Below are positions 6,396-15,092 of a stretch of DNA of 17,650 nucleotides, one piece after another. The stretch is from Phycisphaerales bacterium (GTDB taxonomy: Bacteria; Planctomycetota; Phycisphaerae; Phycisphaerales; SM1A02). The translations under genes and the position numbers were made by a program. The notes beneath the pieces were generated by a model. It saw only the letters and a program-made list of their open reading frames with translations, was not told the origin of the DNA and searched no databases. The stretch covers positions 1-17,650 of the forward strand of contig JAKVBR010000012.1 in the NCBI GenBank assembly GCA_022447165.1, written 5' to 3'. How positions within the stretch are numbered: the stretch's first letter is position 1; each line of letters starts with the position of its first letter.

Positions 6396-6424
6396 TTGAA
6401 ATTGTTCAATCTCTTCGTTACGAT
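6396..6424 (+). promoter_or_regulatory. Promoter of the DUF721/dciA gene
   Basis: TTGAAA (6396-6401), a 17-nt spacer and TACGAT (6419-6424) form the promoter. The ATG at 6433 begins 8 nt after the -10 box, so transcription should start at or one to two bases before the start codon. No Shine-Dalgarno is present. The -10 hexamer is identical to that of mqnE. Confidence 0.55.
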
Positions 6425-6432
6425 AAAGCACA

Positions 6433-6777
6433 ATGAGTTTAGAGGAGCGCAAACTAAATCAACTGAGAGAGTGGCGGGGGCGCAAGGATAGAGATTTATC
6501 AGTCCAACTCACACTTGCCAAGTTGAAGCGATCCTTGAAGCGTTCCAATACACAACTATTGCAAATTGCTGAGGTGTGGAAAGAAGAAGTCCCTGAACTG
6601 ATATACGAGCAAACACACCCAATTTCGTTAAAGAATGGTGTGCTTGAAGTAGCAGTCAACGGATCTGCAATGAGTTATCAGTTGCAACAATTAGTGAGAG
6701 GGGGGTTGCTACAAAAATTACAAACTCAGATAAACGCCCCGCTTAAAAAGATAAAAGTTAAGTTACTGACAGATTGA
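6433..6777 (+). CDS. DUF721 (DciA-like) protein, probable replicative helicase loader/operator
   Basis: The protein is 114 aa. The N-terminal third is basic (RKLNQLREWRGRKDRD). The C-terminal DUF721 domain spans about residues 25-110, with QIAEVWKEEVPELI, HPISLKNGVLEVAV and NGSAMSYQLQQL, the order expected for the family. DciA is the widespread ancestral factor that helps load DnaB in bacteria without DnaC or DnaI. Assignment to DciA rests on domain similarity; DUF721 members elsewhere have no proven role. It lies about 1.4 kb from parB and the parS sites, consistent with a replication and segregation neighbourhood. The last 15 nt overlap the convergent thioesterase gene. Confidence 0.85.
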   Translation: MSLEERKLNQLREWRGRKDRDLSVQLTLAKLKRSLKRSNTQLLQIAEVWKEEVPELIYEQTHPISLKNGVLEVAVNGSAMSYQLQQLVRGGLLQKLQTQINAPLKKIKVKLLTD

Positions 6778-7149
6778 ATTAATGCAGCTAGGAATCTGTT
6801 GCACTTGACCATTCTTGTCAACGCAAGCGATAAACGTCTCGCCCTTCGTAAGCAATGTCTCCCCACGTTTTAACTCATACGAATGGTACAGTGTTGCTTT
6901 GCGTTGTTCGATGCACTTCGTGATTAACGTCAACTCATCATCGTATCTAGCAGGAGCGTGGTATTTTACTTTTAATGTTGAGACCACAAAGTAAACGCCT
7001 TCTTCTTCAATGTTCTTGTAACTGAGCCCTTGCTTGCGCAATAATTCTGTTCGCCCCATTTCAAACCAAATCGGATACGTTGCGTGGTGAACGACACCCA
7101 TTGGATCACACTCGTTGTATCGAACACGTATTGATAAAGAACATTCCAT
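6763..7149 (-). CDS. Acyl-CoA thioesterase, YbgC/4HBT family
   Basis: This is a 128-aa single hot-dog-fold domain that hydrolyses acyl-CoA (or related) thioesters in the cytoplasm. The signature RYNECDPMGVVHHATYPIWFE (R10 to E30) matches the family pattern RYxDxDxxGxVxxxxY, with D15 the likely catalytic aspartate. VKYHAPARYDDEL and FIACVDKNGQ follow in family order. I start at ATG 7149 because AGGA lies 8 nt upstream; the TTG at 7167 lies inside mnmE and has no ribosome-binding site. The ATG is 2 nt past the mnmE stop, so the gene is the last in the yidC-mnmE operon. The substrate is unknown; in other bacteria YbgC-type genes often sit beside the tol-pal envelope genes, which are absent here. 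Confidence 0.9.
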   Translation of the reverse strand: MECSLSIRVRYNECDPMGVVHHATYPIWFEMGRTELLRKQGLSYKNIEEEGVYFVVSTLKVKYHAPARYDDELTLITKCIEQRKATLYHSYELKRGETLLTKGETFIACVDKNGQVQQIPSCINSICQ

Positions 7150-7151
7150 TT

Positions 7152-8432
7152 TTATTTTCCTACACAAAAGGATGAAAACACTTCCCCAAGCACTTCATCA
7201 GGTGTAACTTGTCCTGTAATTCCGCCAATTGCATTTAATGCATTTCGCAAGGAATTTGCTGCTAATTCAGGAACTCGTACATCCATTTCCGCTTGCTCTA
7301 AGCACCGCTTGGCTTCAACTAGTAACTGTTCATGTCTTCCAAGAAGTGCAAGGGCATGTTCATTGGGATTCAATTGTTGACCTAGCCGTCCTGTCACAGA
7401 TTCTTTGAGGTCATCAATGCCCTGTCCTGACACCGCAGAGATTGCACCATCTTTTGAATGTTCTTCATCACCCTTCGTGTGAATAACAAGATAGTTAGAG
7501 CACGCTTTGGGTACTGTTTGCTGTGGTGCAACACAATAGAGTACAACATCTGCTTTTTGCATCATGCTTGCGGTTTTCTTTTGCGCTGCGTCAGAAACTG
7601 CGTTTACGCTTTGTTCGATTCCAGCGATGTCAACAAGTTCCGCCTCCCTCGTGCCAAAGTGCACTCGTTCTGTAATTGCATCACGCGTCGTTCCTTCTTC
7701 AGAGTTCACAACGACTCTATCAAAACCAACGAGCGCATTAAAGAGTGTAGACTTGCCAGCGTTTGGTTTGCCCGCGATCACAACTAATGGAAGGGCATGA
7801 AGCGACACCATTGAAATGTTGTTGTCAAGAATTGCGCAAATGGATTGAATGCACTTTTTAACTTCTTGAGTTAACTCCTCTTTAGTAATTGCAACAACAT
7901 CTTCTTCATCAGTGAAATCGATTCCCGCTTCCACTAATCCTAATGTCCGAGCGAGTGTTGTTGCAATGAACTCAACACGCGATGCAAGTGCGCCTTCTCT
8001 AAGAAGAGTTGCGCCTTTGAGTTCCGCATCATTTGATGCTGATATTGTTGCACACACACCTTCTGCCTCGCTCAGTGAAAGTCGACCATTAAAAAAAGCC
8101 CTAGCCGTGAACTCTCCGGCTTCTGCAAGTCGCCCGCCCGTTTCATTGATGAGGTGTTGAATCATGCGTTCAACGAGATATGGGTTGTTTGGGCACTGCA
8201 ATTCAACCGTATCTTGCCCGGTGTACGATTGGTCACCGCCAAACGCAGCAACTAAAATAGGAACGCTCTGATGACGCAGAAAAAACTGCCGTTTTTCTAA
8301 CATTCTTACTGGAGGGAGTTCAAACACCCTCTGACAACCATTAAAAGAACATGGGCCACATATCCGGATGAGCGTTTTAAAACTTGAGCCCCTTGGCGCA
8401 CTAACAGCGATGATGGTCTCATCAAGATTCAT
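7152..8432 (-). CDS. mnmE: tRNA modification GTPase MnmE (TrmE)
   Basis: MnmE works with MnmG to make the 5-carboxymethylaminomethyl group on wobble uridine 34 of tRNAs. The 426-aa protein (usual 450-460) has the N-terminal folate-binding/dimerisation domain, seen in GGRLAEAGEFTARAFFNGRLSLSEAEG. The helical region and inserted G domain follow, with Walker A GKPNAGKST (221-229; N224 is the K+-ligating Asn), EEGTTRDAI, DIAGI (268-272) and TKGD in place of NKxD. The C-terminus ends in FCVGK, the conserved catalytic Cys motif. The residue aligned without gaps to E. coli catalytic Glu282 is Ser280, with Asp281 next to it. The gene starts 21 nt after the yidC stop, a common pairing, and mnmG is not in the window. 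Confidence 0.95.
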   Translation of the reverse strand: MNLDETIIAVSAPRGSSFKTLIRICGPCSFNGCQRVFELPPVRMLEKRQFFLRHQSVPILVAAFGGDQSYTGQDTVELQCPNNPYLVERMIQHLINETGGRLAEAGEFTARAFFNGRLSLSEAEGVCATISASNDAELKGATLLREGALASRVEFIATTLARTLGLVEAGIDFTDEEDVVAITKEELTQEVKKCIQSICAILDNNISMVSLHALPLVVIAGKPNAGKSTLFNALVGFDRVVVNSEEGTTRDAITERVHFGTREAELVDIAGIEQSVNAVSDAAQKKTASMMQKADVVLYCVAPQQTVPKACSNYLVIHTKGDEEHSKDGAISAVSGQGIDDLKESVTGRLGQQLNPNEHALALLGRHEQLLVEAKRCLEQAEMDVRVPELAANSLRNALNAIGGITGQVTPDEVLGEVFSSFCVGK

Positions 8433-8452
8433 GCGGCAATACTACGGTAAAA

Positions 8453-10636
8453 CTAATCTCTTTTCTTGAAATTACGCTTTTTGGCCTTATTCTGAACCTT
8501 CTTGCGTCGTGCTTCCATGGCATCTGCCCACGCTCTGCCTTGCTTATCCTTTGGTTTTCCCTTGCGCGGCTCCGTTGCCTTCTTCGGTTCAATATCTAGT
8601 CCATCGAGGTGTTGTCTCACACGCCTGCTTTCGAGGATACCAACAGCACTTGACGTCAGGATGTACAGCGTCAGCCCTGATGGGGCGGAATAGAGCATGA
8701 GTGGGAACATCACCACCATCATGACTCGCATGACCTTTTGCTGTGATTCTTGTTCAGGAGTTGTTGCGACCTGAGGCGACATGTACTTCTGTTGGACAAA
8801 GAAAATTGCGCCCATGAGAATTGGCAAGATATTAATGCCTGTAATGTTCCAAAGGAAGAACTGGAAGGGTTCATCAAACTCTCCAAAGAAGTGATCTGCA
8901 GCACTTAAGTCAGCCAAGAAGGGCCACTCGCCAATCATTTGGAAGACGCCAAAGAAGGCGGGCTCTTGCCTAATGTCAAACATAAAGTAGAGCAGTGCGT
9001 ACAGTGCAACCCAAACCGGCATTTGCAAAAACATCGGAAGACAACCAAGCATCATGAACGGATTCACACCGTACTGTTGCATTAATCGCATTTGCTCTTG
9101 CTGCGCTTTCTTAGGATCGTCTGGATACTTTGCCTTAATTTTGTCAATCTCTGGCTTAATCTTTTGCATCACTTTGCCAAAGCGTTGCATATTGATTTGA
9201 GATTTCTTTGTAATTGGATGTAAGAGTCCGCGAACGATGAGCACCAAACAAATGATTGCAATGCCCCAGTCAAATACAACGTGTTGATCTAAAAAAGTAA
9301 GTATCCAAGCGAGCAAATCTGCAAGCCATTGGAATGTGCAAATCGCGCACATGCTTGACATTTGATAGAGCACTAGTTCTCGCATGTTGAGTGCGACATA
9401 CGGTTGCTCATTGTCTAAAATTGCACGCATCATCGGACCGGCGTATACGCCCATTGATAGGTCAAAAGAATCATTCGGTAAAACAGTTGTTTCAGGACTC
9501 CAAAGAGCAGTCAAGATGAATTCGTTGTCACCATCTCCGTACACTTGGCTGCTGATAATCTCGACCTTGTCTGTGAGTGTTCGGTTCCCAACACCTTCAT
9601 TATTGATGTCTGGTAAAACTGCAAGAGCAAAGTAACGATTCGTTGATGCAAACCAAGAGAGTTTAAGCGTGTCTTCTTCTGTTTCCTCTGTAGGCCAGAG
9701 CGGTTCAGAATCGAGTTTTGTTGCATCTGCGTATTCGTACAAAATTTCTGTTGATTGAATTGGTGCAGCTTGGTTTGGGTCAAACTCTTCTGATAATTCC
9801 CAACCGAATCTAAAGCGCCTTCGATCCATGTACCGTGAACGGTCAACAACAAGACTTCGCGGTCCATACTGTAACCAACGAACAGAGAGCGTACCGCTTG
9901 TTGCATTAGTGACGCTTTGATCAAGTGTTAAGCCGTACTGGTCGCCAAGCGTCCAGTCTCGGTGAATCGTTGCGACAGTTGAACCATCTTGGGCAACGAC
10001 TTCTGCAACAAAGTGAATGGCATGCTCACTGACACTTTCGACTTGCCAAAAATCAGGGTTTGTCAGGTGAAGTGTGTGTCCATTAATGACCACTTGACTT
10101 GCGCCCAAGATTGATGCTGTTGCACTCGCAACACCATTACTCGTTTGATATTGCAAGGTTTTTGCTGTGCCTAAGAGGTATAAATCATCATAGGAGGGTT
10201 GCGTTCCGCCTTCAGCCCTGAACTTATCCCAAGCAAGTTTGCCATCGACAGTTTCAAAAATGTTTGAGAAACGAATTGAGTCAATGCCTGCGCCTGCAAC
10301 AGTAAAGTTGACCTGCATTCCCCACTTGTTGTAATCATCAAGTGAGCCAAGTGAAAGTGATTCATTTGATTTTTCAAATCGCTTTAGCGATATGTTGCCC
10401 GTTTCAGTTTGTGCTGCGTTAACTTGAGTAACACTTTCAGTTGGTGTTGCAACTGGTTCATGCTCTACGGGATTTGCATTGCTGTCATTCGTTTCAACAA
10501 GTGCAGTGTTAGGATCGGGCTTTTCTTCGGTGGGTTGTGTTTGCCGCTCTGGACCAAGGATAACCGCAAGCAAAATTCCTGCAGCTGCAAGTAGGACAAG
10601 GAGTGGAATGATACGGCGCCGTGCCTGTGGGGACAT
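8453..10636 (-). CDS. yidC: Membrane protein insertase YidC (Oxa1 family)
   Basis: YidC inserts and folds inner-membrane proteins, alone or with SecYEG. This long didermic version (727 aa; E. coli has 548) starts with a basic patch and one transmembrane segment (PLLVLLAAAGILLAVIL, near 11-28). An acidic/Thr-rich linker and a large periplasmic beta domain (about 80-410) follow. The conserved Oxa1 core begins near 440, with the hydrophilic-groove Arg in IVRGLLHPITKKS, then QMRLMQQYGVNP and MLGCLPMFLQMPVW, and ends with SAPSGLTLYILTSS. The C-terminal tail of about 50 residues is strongly basic (RRKKVQNKAKKRNFKKRD at the end), as in YidC forms that bind the ribosome directly. It is preceded by the metallophosphoesterase gene (21-nt gap) and followed by mnmE. 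Confidence 0.96.
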   Translation of the reverse strand: MSPQARRRIIPLLVLLAAAGILLAVILGPERQTQPTEEKPDPNTALVETNDSNANPVEHEPVATPTESVTQVNAAQTETGNISLKRFEKSNESLSLGSLDDYNKWGMQVNFTVAGAGIDSIRFSNIFETVDGKLAWDKFRAEGGTQPSYDDLYLLGTAKTLQYQTSNGVASATASILGASQVVINGHTLHLTNPDFWQVESVSEHAIHFVAEVVAQDGSTVATIHRDWTLGDQYGLTLDQSVTNATSGTLSVRWLQYGPRSLVVDRSRYMDRRRFRFGWELSEEFDPNQAAPIQSTEILYEYADATKLDSEPLWPTEETEEDTLKLSWFASTNRYFALAVLPDINNEGVGNRTLTDKVEIISSQVYGDGDNEFILTALWSPETTVLPNDSFDLSMGVYAGPMMRAILDNEQPYVALNMRELVLYQMSSMCAICTFQWLADLLAWILTFLDQHVVFDWGIAIICLVLIVRGLLHPITKKSQINMQRFGKVMQKIKPEIDKIKAKYPDDPKKAQQEQMRLMQQYGVNPFMMLGCLPMFLQMPVWVALYALLYFMFDIRQEPAFFGVFQMIGEWPFLADLSAADHFFGEFDEPFQFFLWNITGINILPILMGAIFFVQQKYMSPQVATTPEQESQQKVMRVMMVVMFPLMLYSAPSGLTLYILTSSAVGILESRRVRQHLDGLDIEPKKATEPRKGKPKDKQGRAWADAMEARRKKVQNKAKKRNFKKRD

Positions 10637-10657
10637 TTGTTCTTCTCTTATGTTGTA

Positions 10658-11419
10658 TCAGCGACCTTCGTGAAGTCGGTCACCTAACCAGTTACTTAAT
10701 TCCGGAATCGCATGGATTTTACTTGAGACTGAATCAATGTCATATTCAAGTCGAAAGAAATCGACAGTTGTTGCTTCACTGTCAAGGATTGCATAACTGC
10801 TTCGTGGGTCTAAATCACGCGGCTGTCCAACGGAACCAGGATTAATGATGATGTGTTCTTCATCTTTATAATTGAATGAGTATTCAAAATCTTCAGGAGG
10901 ATAAAAGTCTGGTTCAGTTGTGAAGATTCCCGGTACATGGGTATGACCAGACATTGAGTGTTGTGGGATGCGGTCAAAGATTTGTTTCATCTTGACTGGC
11001 GAATTGATTGCGTCATCTGGGAAGAGGTACTCATTGATTGGCCTTCTTGGAGTGCCGTGCACACATAAAAAGTCATCCATTTGAGTCCGGACTCTCAAAC
11101 CCCCAAGGAACTCCCATCTTCGTGCAGCGACTTCCTTGTCTTGCTCTGCATCAAACTGAGCGCGGGTCCAGTATGCAGCTTGTTCAGCAGCGGCATTAAA
11201 GTTTGTTGGTTCATAAAGTGCGCCGTAATCATGGTTGCCAAGAAGGGACCATTCACATCGCTCTGCAACAAGGTCAACACATTCAGCAGGATTTGGACCG
11301 TAACCCAAAATGTCTCCAAGACACACGATGCGATCGACCGACTTTGAGTCAATATCCGCGAGCACTGTTTGAAGCGCTTCAAGGTTGCCATGGATGTCAC
11401 TGATGATTGCTGTTCGCAC
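10658..11419 (-). CDS. Calcineurin-like metallophosphoesterase
   Basis: This 253-aa cytoplasmic enzyme has all the metal-binding motifs of the family: SDIHGN (D8, H10), GDILGYGPNP (D36), GNHD (61-64), CVHGTP and GHTHVP. It belongs with the small single-domain phosphodiesterases resembling MJ0936/YfcE, which hydrolyse phosphodiesters with two metal ions; the real substrate is unknown. After the core, INPGSVGQPRD is typical of this group. The start is GTG 11419, with AAAGG about 10 nt upstream, and SDIHGN directly follows the first six residues, as in relatives. It is the first gene of a tight four-gene operon leading to yidC (21-nt gap), mnmE and the thioesterase. Confidence 0.9.
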   Translation of the reverse strand: MRTAIISDIHGNLEALQTVLADIDSKSVDRIVCLGDILGYGPNPAECVDLVAERCEWSLLGNHDYGALYEPTNFNAAAEQAAYWTRAQFDAEQDKEVAARRWEFLGGLRVRTQMDDFLCVHGTPRRPINEYLFPDDAINSPVKMKQIFDRIPQHSMSGHTHVPGIFTTEPDFYPPEDFEYSFNYKDEEHIIINPGSVGQPRDLDPRSSYAILDSEATTVDFFRLEYDIDSVSSKIHAIPELSNWLGDRLHEGR

Positions 11420-11649
11420 TATAGGATGCCTTTATCTGCCAAAGCGAGGAATGATACTCTGACTCCGCTAAGAATGCGAATTTTACCCCTCGCAAACCAC
11501 CAGCAAACCGCCGTATGAGACCCTGAGACGTGCAATTGTAAGTGACTGTCATGAAAAGAGTTCTGTAAAACAGGACCCAATATCGCTCCCTCGGATAGAA
11601 TACCCCACTTTTCAGCATTTCCCATTCTTACAACTGGAAGGATAGAACG
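11420..11649. promoter_or_regulatory. Divergent intergenic region, metallophosphoesterase operon / lpd operon
   Basis: This 230-bp gap feeds two operons. For lpd a TAGAAT box lies at 11596-11601 with a poor -35. For the minus-strand operon TTTGCT (11507-11502), 16 nt and TAAAAT (11485-11480) is a weak candidate. A direct repeat of GCAAACCRCC (11492-11501 and 11503-11512, 11-bp period) overlaps that -35. I see no RNA gene and no ORF worth calling here. Confidence 0.35.
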
Positions 11650-13125
11650 TTGTCATCAGAACGCCATTTCGATTTAATTGTGATTGGTTCCGGTCCTGGC
11701 GGATACGTCGGTGCCATTCGTGCTGCCCAAATGGGCATGAAAGTCGCTTGCATCGACCGTGATAAACTTGGTGGTGTTTGCCTGAACTGGGGCTGTATCC
11801 CTTCAAAAGCACTTCTACATGGAGCTGAAATATACAATGAAGCAATTAACCATGGTGAAGCGTGGGGTATTCATGCAAATGATGTCACTGTTGACTGGGG
11901 CGCCTTCATCGGAAGAAGTCGCAAGATTACAGAACAACTCAATGGTGGCGTAGGATTCCTCTTTAAAAAGAATGGCGTTGAACACATTCAAGGTCATGCT
12001 CATATTCTTTCCGGTAACGATGGACTGAACCCATGCAAAGTTGAAGTTCGTGAAGCAACGGGGGATTATTACAACGGCGATGGCTCAACTGTACTTGAAA
12101 TAGTTACCGCTGACCGGGTGCTTATTGCAACTGGCGCGAAGCCACGCGAGTTACCGTTTGCACCATGTAATGCCAACACCATCATCAACTCTTCAGACGC
12201 GATGACTTTGAGTGAAAGACCAGAGTCACTCATCATCATTGGTTCAGGTGCAATTGGTATGGAGTTCGCCTACGTTTACAACGCGTTCGGTACAAAAGTA
12301 ACCATTATCGAAATGCTTGATCGAATTTTGCCAGCGGAAGACGACGAGATTAGCAAACTTGCACTTCGCGCATTTAAGAAACAGGGCATGACGATCCATA
12401 CTGGGGCAGCAGTACAAAACATCGAAGCAACAGACAGCGGAGTCACAGTTACATTCGCTGATGTGAATGATGAAACAAAGGTACAAACTGAGTCAGGCGA
12501 CAAAGTCCTCATAGCCATTGGCGTTGGCCCAAGAGCAGACGGTTTGTTTGCGGATGGACTTGGTGTTGAACTCGAACACGGTTTCATCAACACAGATGCA
12601 AAGAGTGCCCAAGAACCAACATATCAAACGTCCGTGAAAGGCATTTACGCAATTGGCGATATCATCGGAGCGCCTCTTCTCGCACATGTTGCCTCAGAAG
12701 AAGCAGTGACATGTGTTGAGCGAATGGCAGGGCACCATACATTTGGCGTTGATTACGCGGCAATTCCAGGATGCACATATACGAGCCCTCAGATTGCATC
12801 TATTGGCAAGAGCGAACAACAACTCAGCGATGAAGGCATTGAATACACCAAGGGCGTGTATTCATTAAAAGCGCATGGCAAGGCAATTGCAGTTGGTTCA
12901 GCAGATGGCGTTGTGAAACTGCTCGCGAGTAAGCCATATGGCGAAATCTTAGGTGCCCACATCATTGGCGAAGACGCAAGTGAACTCATTGCAGAAATCG
13001 GTCTTGCAATCCGCTTAGAAGCAACTGTTGAGGATATTATTTCAACCATGCATGCTCACCCAACGATGGCAGAGTCCATCCATGAAGCAGCGCTTGGCAC
13101 TGAAGACAGAATGATTCACAATTGA
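11650..13125 (+). CDS. lpd: Dihydrolipoamide dehydrogenase (E3)
   Basis: Lpd (491 aa) reoxidises lipoyl groups of the pyruvate and 2-oxoglutarate dehydrogenase complexes and of the glycine cleavage system, passing electrons through FAD to NAD+. The FAD fold is GSGPGGYVGAIRAA (13-26). The redox disulfide is C44/C49 in GGVCLNWGCIPSK. The NAD fold is GSGAIGMEFAYVY, the second FAD site is YAIGDIIGAPLLAHVASEE, and the C-terminal interface has the catalytic His in HAHPTMAESIHEA. The start is TTG 11650, preceded by GGAAGGA with a 7-nt gap. The E1 and E2 genes are not nearby. It is the first gene of the long plus-strand run and its TGA overlaps the next TTG start. Mercuric reductase-like relatives are unlikely because of the HxHPTxxE end. 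Confidence 0.95.
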   Translation: MSSERHFDLIVIGSGPGGYVGAIRAAQMGMKVACIDRDKLGGVCLNWGCIPSKALLHGAEIYNEAINHGEAWGIHANDVTVDWGAFIGRSRKITEQLNGGVGFLFKKNGVEHIQGHAHILSGNDGLNPCKVEVREATGDYYNGDGSTVLEIVTADRVLIATGAKPRELPFAPCNANTIINSSDAMTLSERPESLIIIGSGAIGMEFAYVYNAFGTKVTIIEMLDRILPAEDDEISKLALRAFKKQGMTIHTGAAVQNIEATDSGVTVTFADVNDETKVQTESGDKVLIAIGVGPRADGLFADGLGVELEHGFINTDAKSAQEPTYQTSVKGIYAIGDIIGAPLLAHVASEEAVTCVERMAGHHTFGVDYAAIPGCTYTSPQIASIGKSEQQLSDEGIEYTKGVYSLKAHGKAIAVGSADGVVKLLASKPYGEILGAHIIGEDASELIAEIGLAIRLEATVEDIISTMHAHPTMAESIHEAALGTEDRMIHN

Positions 13126-14345
13126 CATTTACGTATAAAGAAACAACCCTAAACAACGGCATGCGGATCACCTGTGAATGCGTACCATCTGCAGCATCAA
13201 CTGCAATAGGGTTCTTTGTCAAAACTGGCGCAAGAGATGAAACGAAAGAACTCATGGGGGTGAGTCATTTCCTTGAGCACATGATGTTCAAAGGAACAGA
13301 CACGCGAAGCGCTCAAGAAGTGGATTTAGCGTTTGACTCGCTTGGTGCAGAGCACAATGCATTTACTTCAGGCGAGATGACAGCGTTTTGGGGTGCGTGT
13401 ATGCCAGAAGTTCTTGGTGAAGTACACGACGTGCTGACGGACATCTTAAGACCTGCGCTTCGTCAGGAAGATTTCGATGCGGAAAAGGGCGTCATCCTTG
13501 AAGAGATTGCAATGTATGACGACCAACCATTTTGGGTGTTGTATGAAAAAGCACTTGAAACGTATTTTGCAGATCAGAGCGTGGGTCACCGCGTTTTAGG
13601 AACAAATGAAACAATCAAAGCGATGAAGCGCGACGAACTCGCTGCTTACTTTGAGCATCGGTATAGCGCAGATAACACAATCGTTGCACTCGCGGGGAAT
13701 GTTGATTTTGATGATATGGTTCAACGCATTGAACAGAGTTGTAGCACGTGGGCAACGACGAATGTAAAACGAGCATATCCACAGATTGAACGAACAATTG
13801 GCGAACTTAAAGTTCCGATTCCCAACTTGAATCAACAGTACATCATGATGCTCATGCCAAGCACACCCTTTGATGATGAACGAAAATATGCTGCGACTGC
13901 AGTGAGTTCAATCTTAGGTGGCGGTGATGGATCGAAATTCCATTTTGCACTTGTCGACAGCGGTCTTGCTGAACAAGCAGCAACTGGAATCGACACGCAT
14001 GATGGTTATGGCGAACAAATTGCTTGGGCGACATGCAATCCAAACAATGGCGAGCAAGTGATTGACATCATGAAAAAAGAGATGAGCAATGTTTCAAGTG
14101 CAATCACTCAAGATGATTTAGATCGAGTGGTTGCAAAGGCCGCAACCGAGTCAGCCATTCGCAGCGAGCGTCCAGCAGGAAGCATGAAACGCCTTGGTTC
14201 AATGTTGACAACGAATGGTTCTTATCTTTCGTTAGAAGACGAGTTGAAAAAAATCGAATCGCTTACACTTTCAGATTTGCATTCTGTTTTAGATGAATTC
14301 CCTTGGGAACCCAAGTTTATTGCAATGACTGAACATAACGATTAA
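13122..14345 (+). CDS. M16 family zinc peptidase
   Basis: This 407-aa protein resembles the processing-peptidase-like M16B group (YmxG/PqqL relatives). The inverted zinc motif HxxEH is H49, E52 and H53 in SHFLEHMMFKG, and the third ligand is E128 in GVILEEIAMYDD. The C-terminal inactive repeat half carries GDGSKFHFALVDSGLA and the family R/Y region. No signal peptide is visible, so the protein is probably cytoplasmic unless the start lies elsewhere; the real substrate is unknown. The start TTG 13122 shares four bases with the lpd stop (TTGA), the TTG counterpart of an ATGA coupling. No good ribosome-binding site is seen, so translation probably depends on lpd. recO follows after 3 nt. Confidence 0.93.
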   Translation: MTFTYKETTLNNGMRITCECVPSAASTAIGFFVKTGARDETKELMGVSHFLEHMMFKGTDTRSAQEVDLAFDSLGAEHNAFTSGEMTAFWGACMPEVLGEVHDVLTDILRPALRQEDFDAEKGVILEEIAMYDDQPFWVLYEKALETYFADQSVGHRVLGTNETIKAMKRDELAAYFEHRYSADNTIVALAGNVDFDDMVQRIEQSCSTWATTNVKRAYPQIERTIGELKVPIPNLNQQYIMMLMPSTPFDDERKYAATAVSSILGGGDGSKFHFALVDSGLAEQAATGIDTHDGYGEQIAWATCNPNNGEQVIDIMKKEMSNVSSAITQDDLDRVVAKAATESAIRSERPAGSMKRLGSMLTTNGSYLSLEDELKKIESLTLSDLHSVLDEFPWEPKFIAMTEHND

Positions 14346-14348
14346 TCC

Positions 14349-15062
14349 ATGAACACAGATACTGCAATTTGCTTACGGTGTTGGGATTGGTCAGAAACGA
14401 GTCAGACAGTGAGTATCTTGACTCGCTCAAATGGCATCATTCGTGGTATCGCAAAGGGATCGAAACGAGATAAAGGGGCATTTTCTGGCGGCTTTGACCC
14501 AGTAACACGTGGGCAAATTGTGTACCGATTAAAAAACGGAGCAGATCTTGCGACGCTCACGGAATGGCAACTTGAACATGTCTGGTGGAAGGCCCGCGGT
14601 TCTCTTGAGGTGAATAAAGCAGCGATATACATGGTCGATCTAGTTGGAAGGATGATGACTTCTCATGACCCACATCCAGTTGTGTTTGACGCGCTTGTTG
14701 AGTCACTCAATCGAATGAATCAGGGGCATGACATCGACTGGCCACTGCTTCGATTCAGTTGGACGCTTCTTGTCGACACGGGCTACCGACCTTCGCTTGA
14801 AGGACCGCAAGGACTTGCGGAAGTTGTAGGATTTAGCGCGGACGCGGGTTCTATTGTTGCAGACACGGGCGAAATCGACCGTGTACGCGTTCGTAGAGAT
14901 ACGATTGAAGCACTCAAACTCCTTTCTGAAGAACAACCAATGTCAACGATAGAGCCGGAGACTTTAAACAGAGCAAACCGGCTTCTTGCGCACTACTTCA
15001 GGCACATCATTGGCAAGGAGTCTTCAGCAATGCGATGGATGTGGGGAACAATTCAGTCGTAG
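14349..15062 (+). CDS. recO: DNA repair protein RecO
   Basis: RecO (237 aa) anneals DNA strands and, with RecR, loads RecA onto SSB-coated gaps in the RecF pathway. The N-terminal OB fold shows the family layout: SETSQTVSILTRSNGIIRGIAKG, then the basic KRDKGAFSGGFDP, then TLTEWQLE. The remainder is the helical domain, with LLRFSWTLLVDTGYRPSL and a C-terminal helix ANRLLAHYFRHIIG. The zinc-binding cysteines found in many RecO proteins are missing, which is known in some lineages. The ATG lies 3 nt after the M16 stop. The call rests mainly on the N-terminal motif, as RecO sequences diverge strongly. Confidence 0.88.
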   Translation: MNTDTAICLRCWDWSETSQTVSILTRSNGIIRGIAKGSKRDKGAFSGGFDPVTRGQIVYRLKNGADLATLTEWQLEHVWWKARGSLEVNKAAIYMVDLVGRMMTSHDPHPVVFDALVESLNRMNQGHDIDWPLLRFSWTLLVDTGYRPSLEGPQGLAEVVGFSADAGSIVADTGEIDRVRVRRDTIEALKLLSEEQPMSTIEPETLNRANRLLAHYFRHIIGKESSAMRWMWGTIQS

Positions 15063-15079
15063 TTTGCTTGAATAGTCGG

Positions 15080-15085
15080 TATACT
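15080..15085 (+). promoter_or_regulatory. -10 box directly upstream of parA
   Basis: TATACT lies 7 nt before GTG 15093, in the 30-nt gap after recO. A transcript starting from it would be leaderless or nearly so. No convincing -35 is seen at 16-18 nt, so it may be weak or need an activator; read-through from recO is also likely. Confidence 0.35.
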
Positions 15086-15092
15086 TCATACA

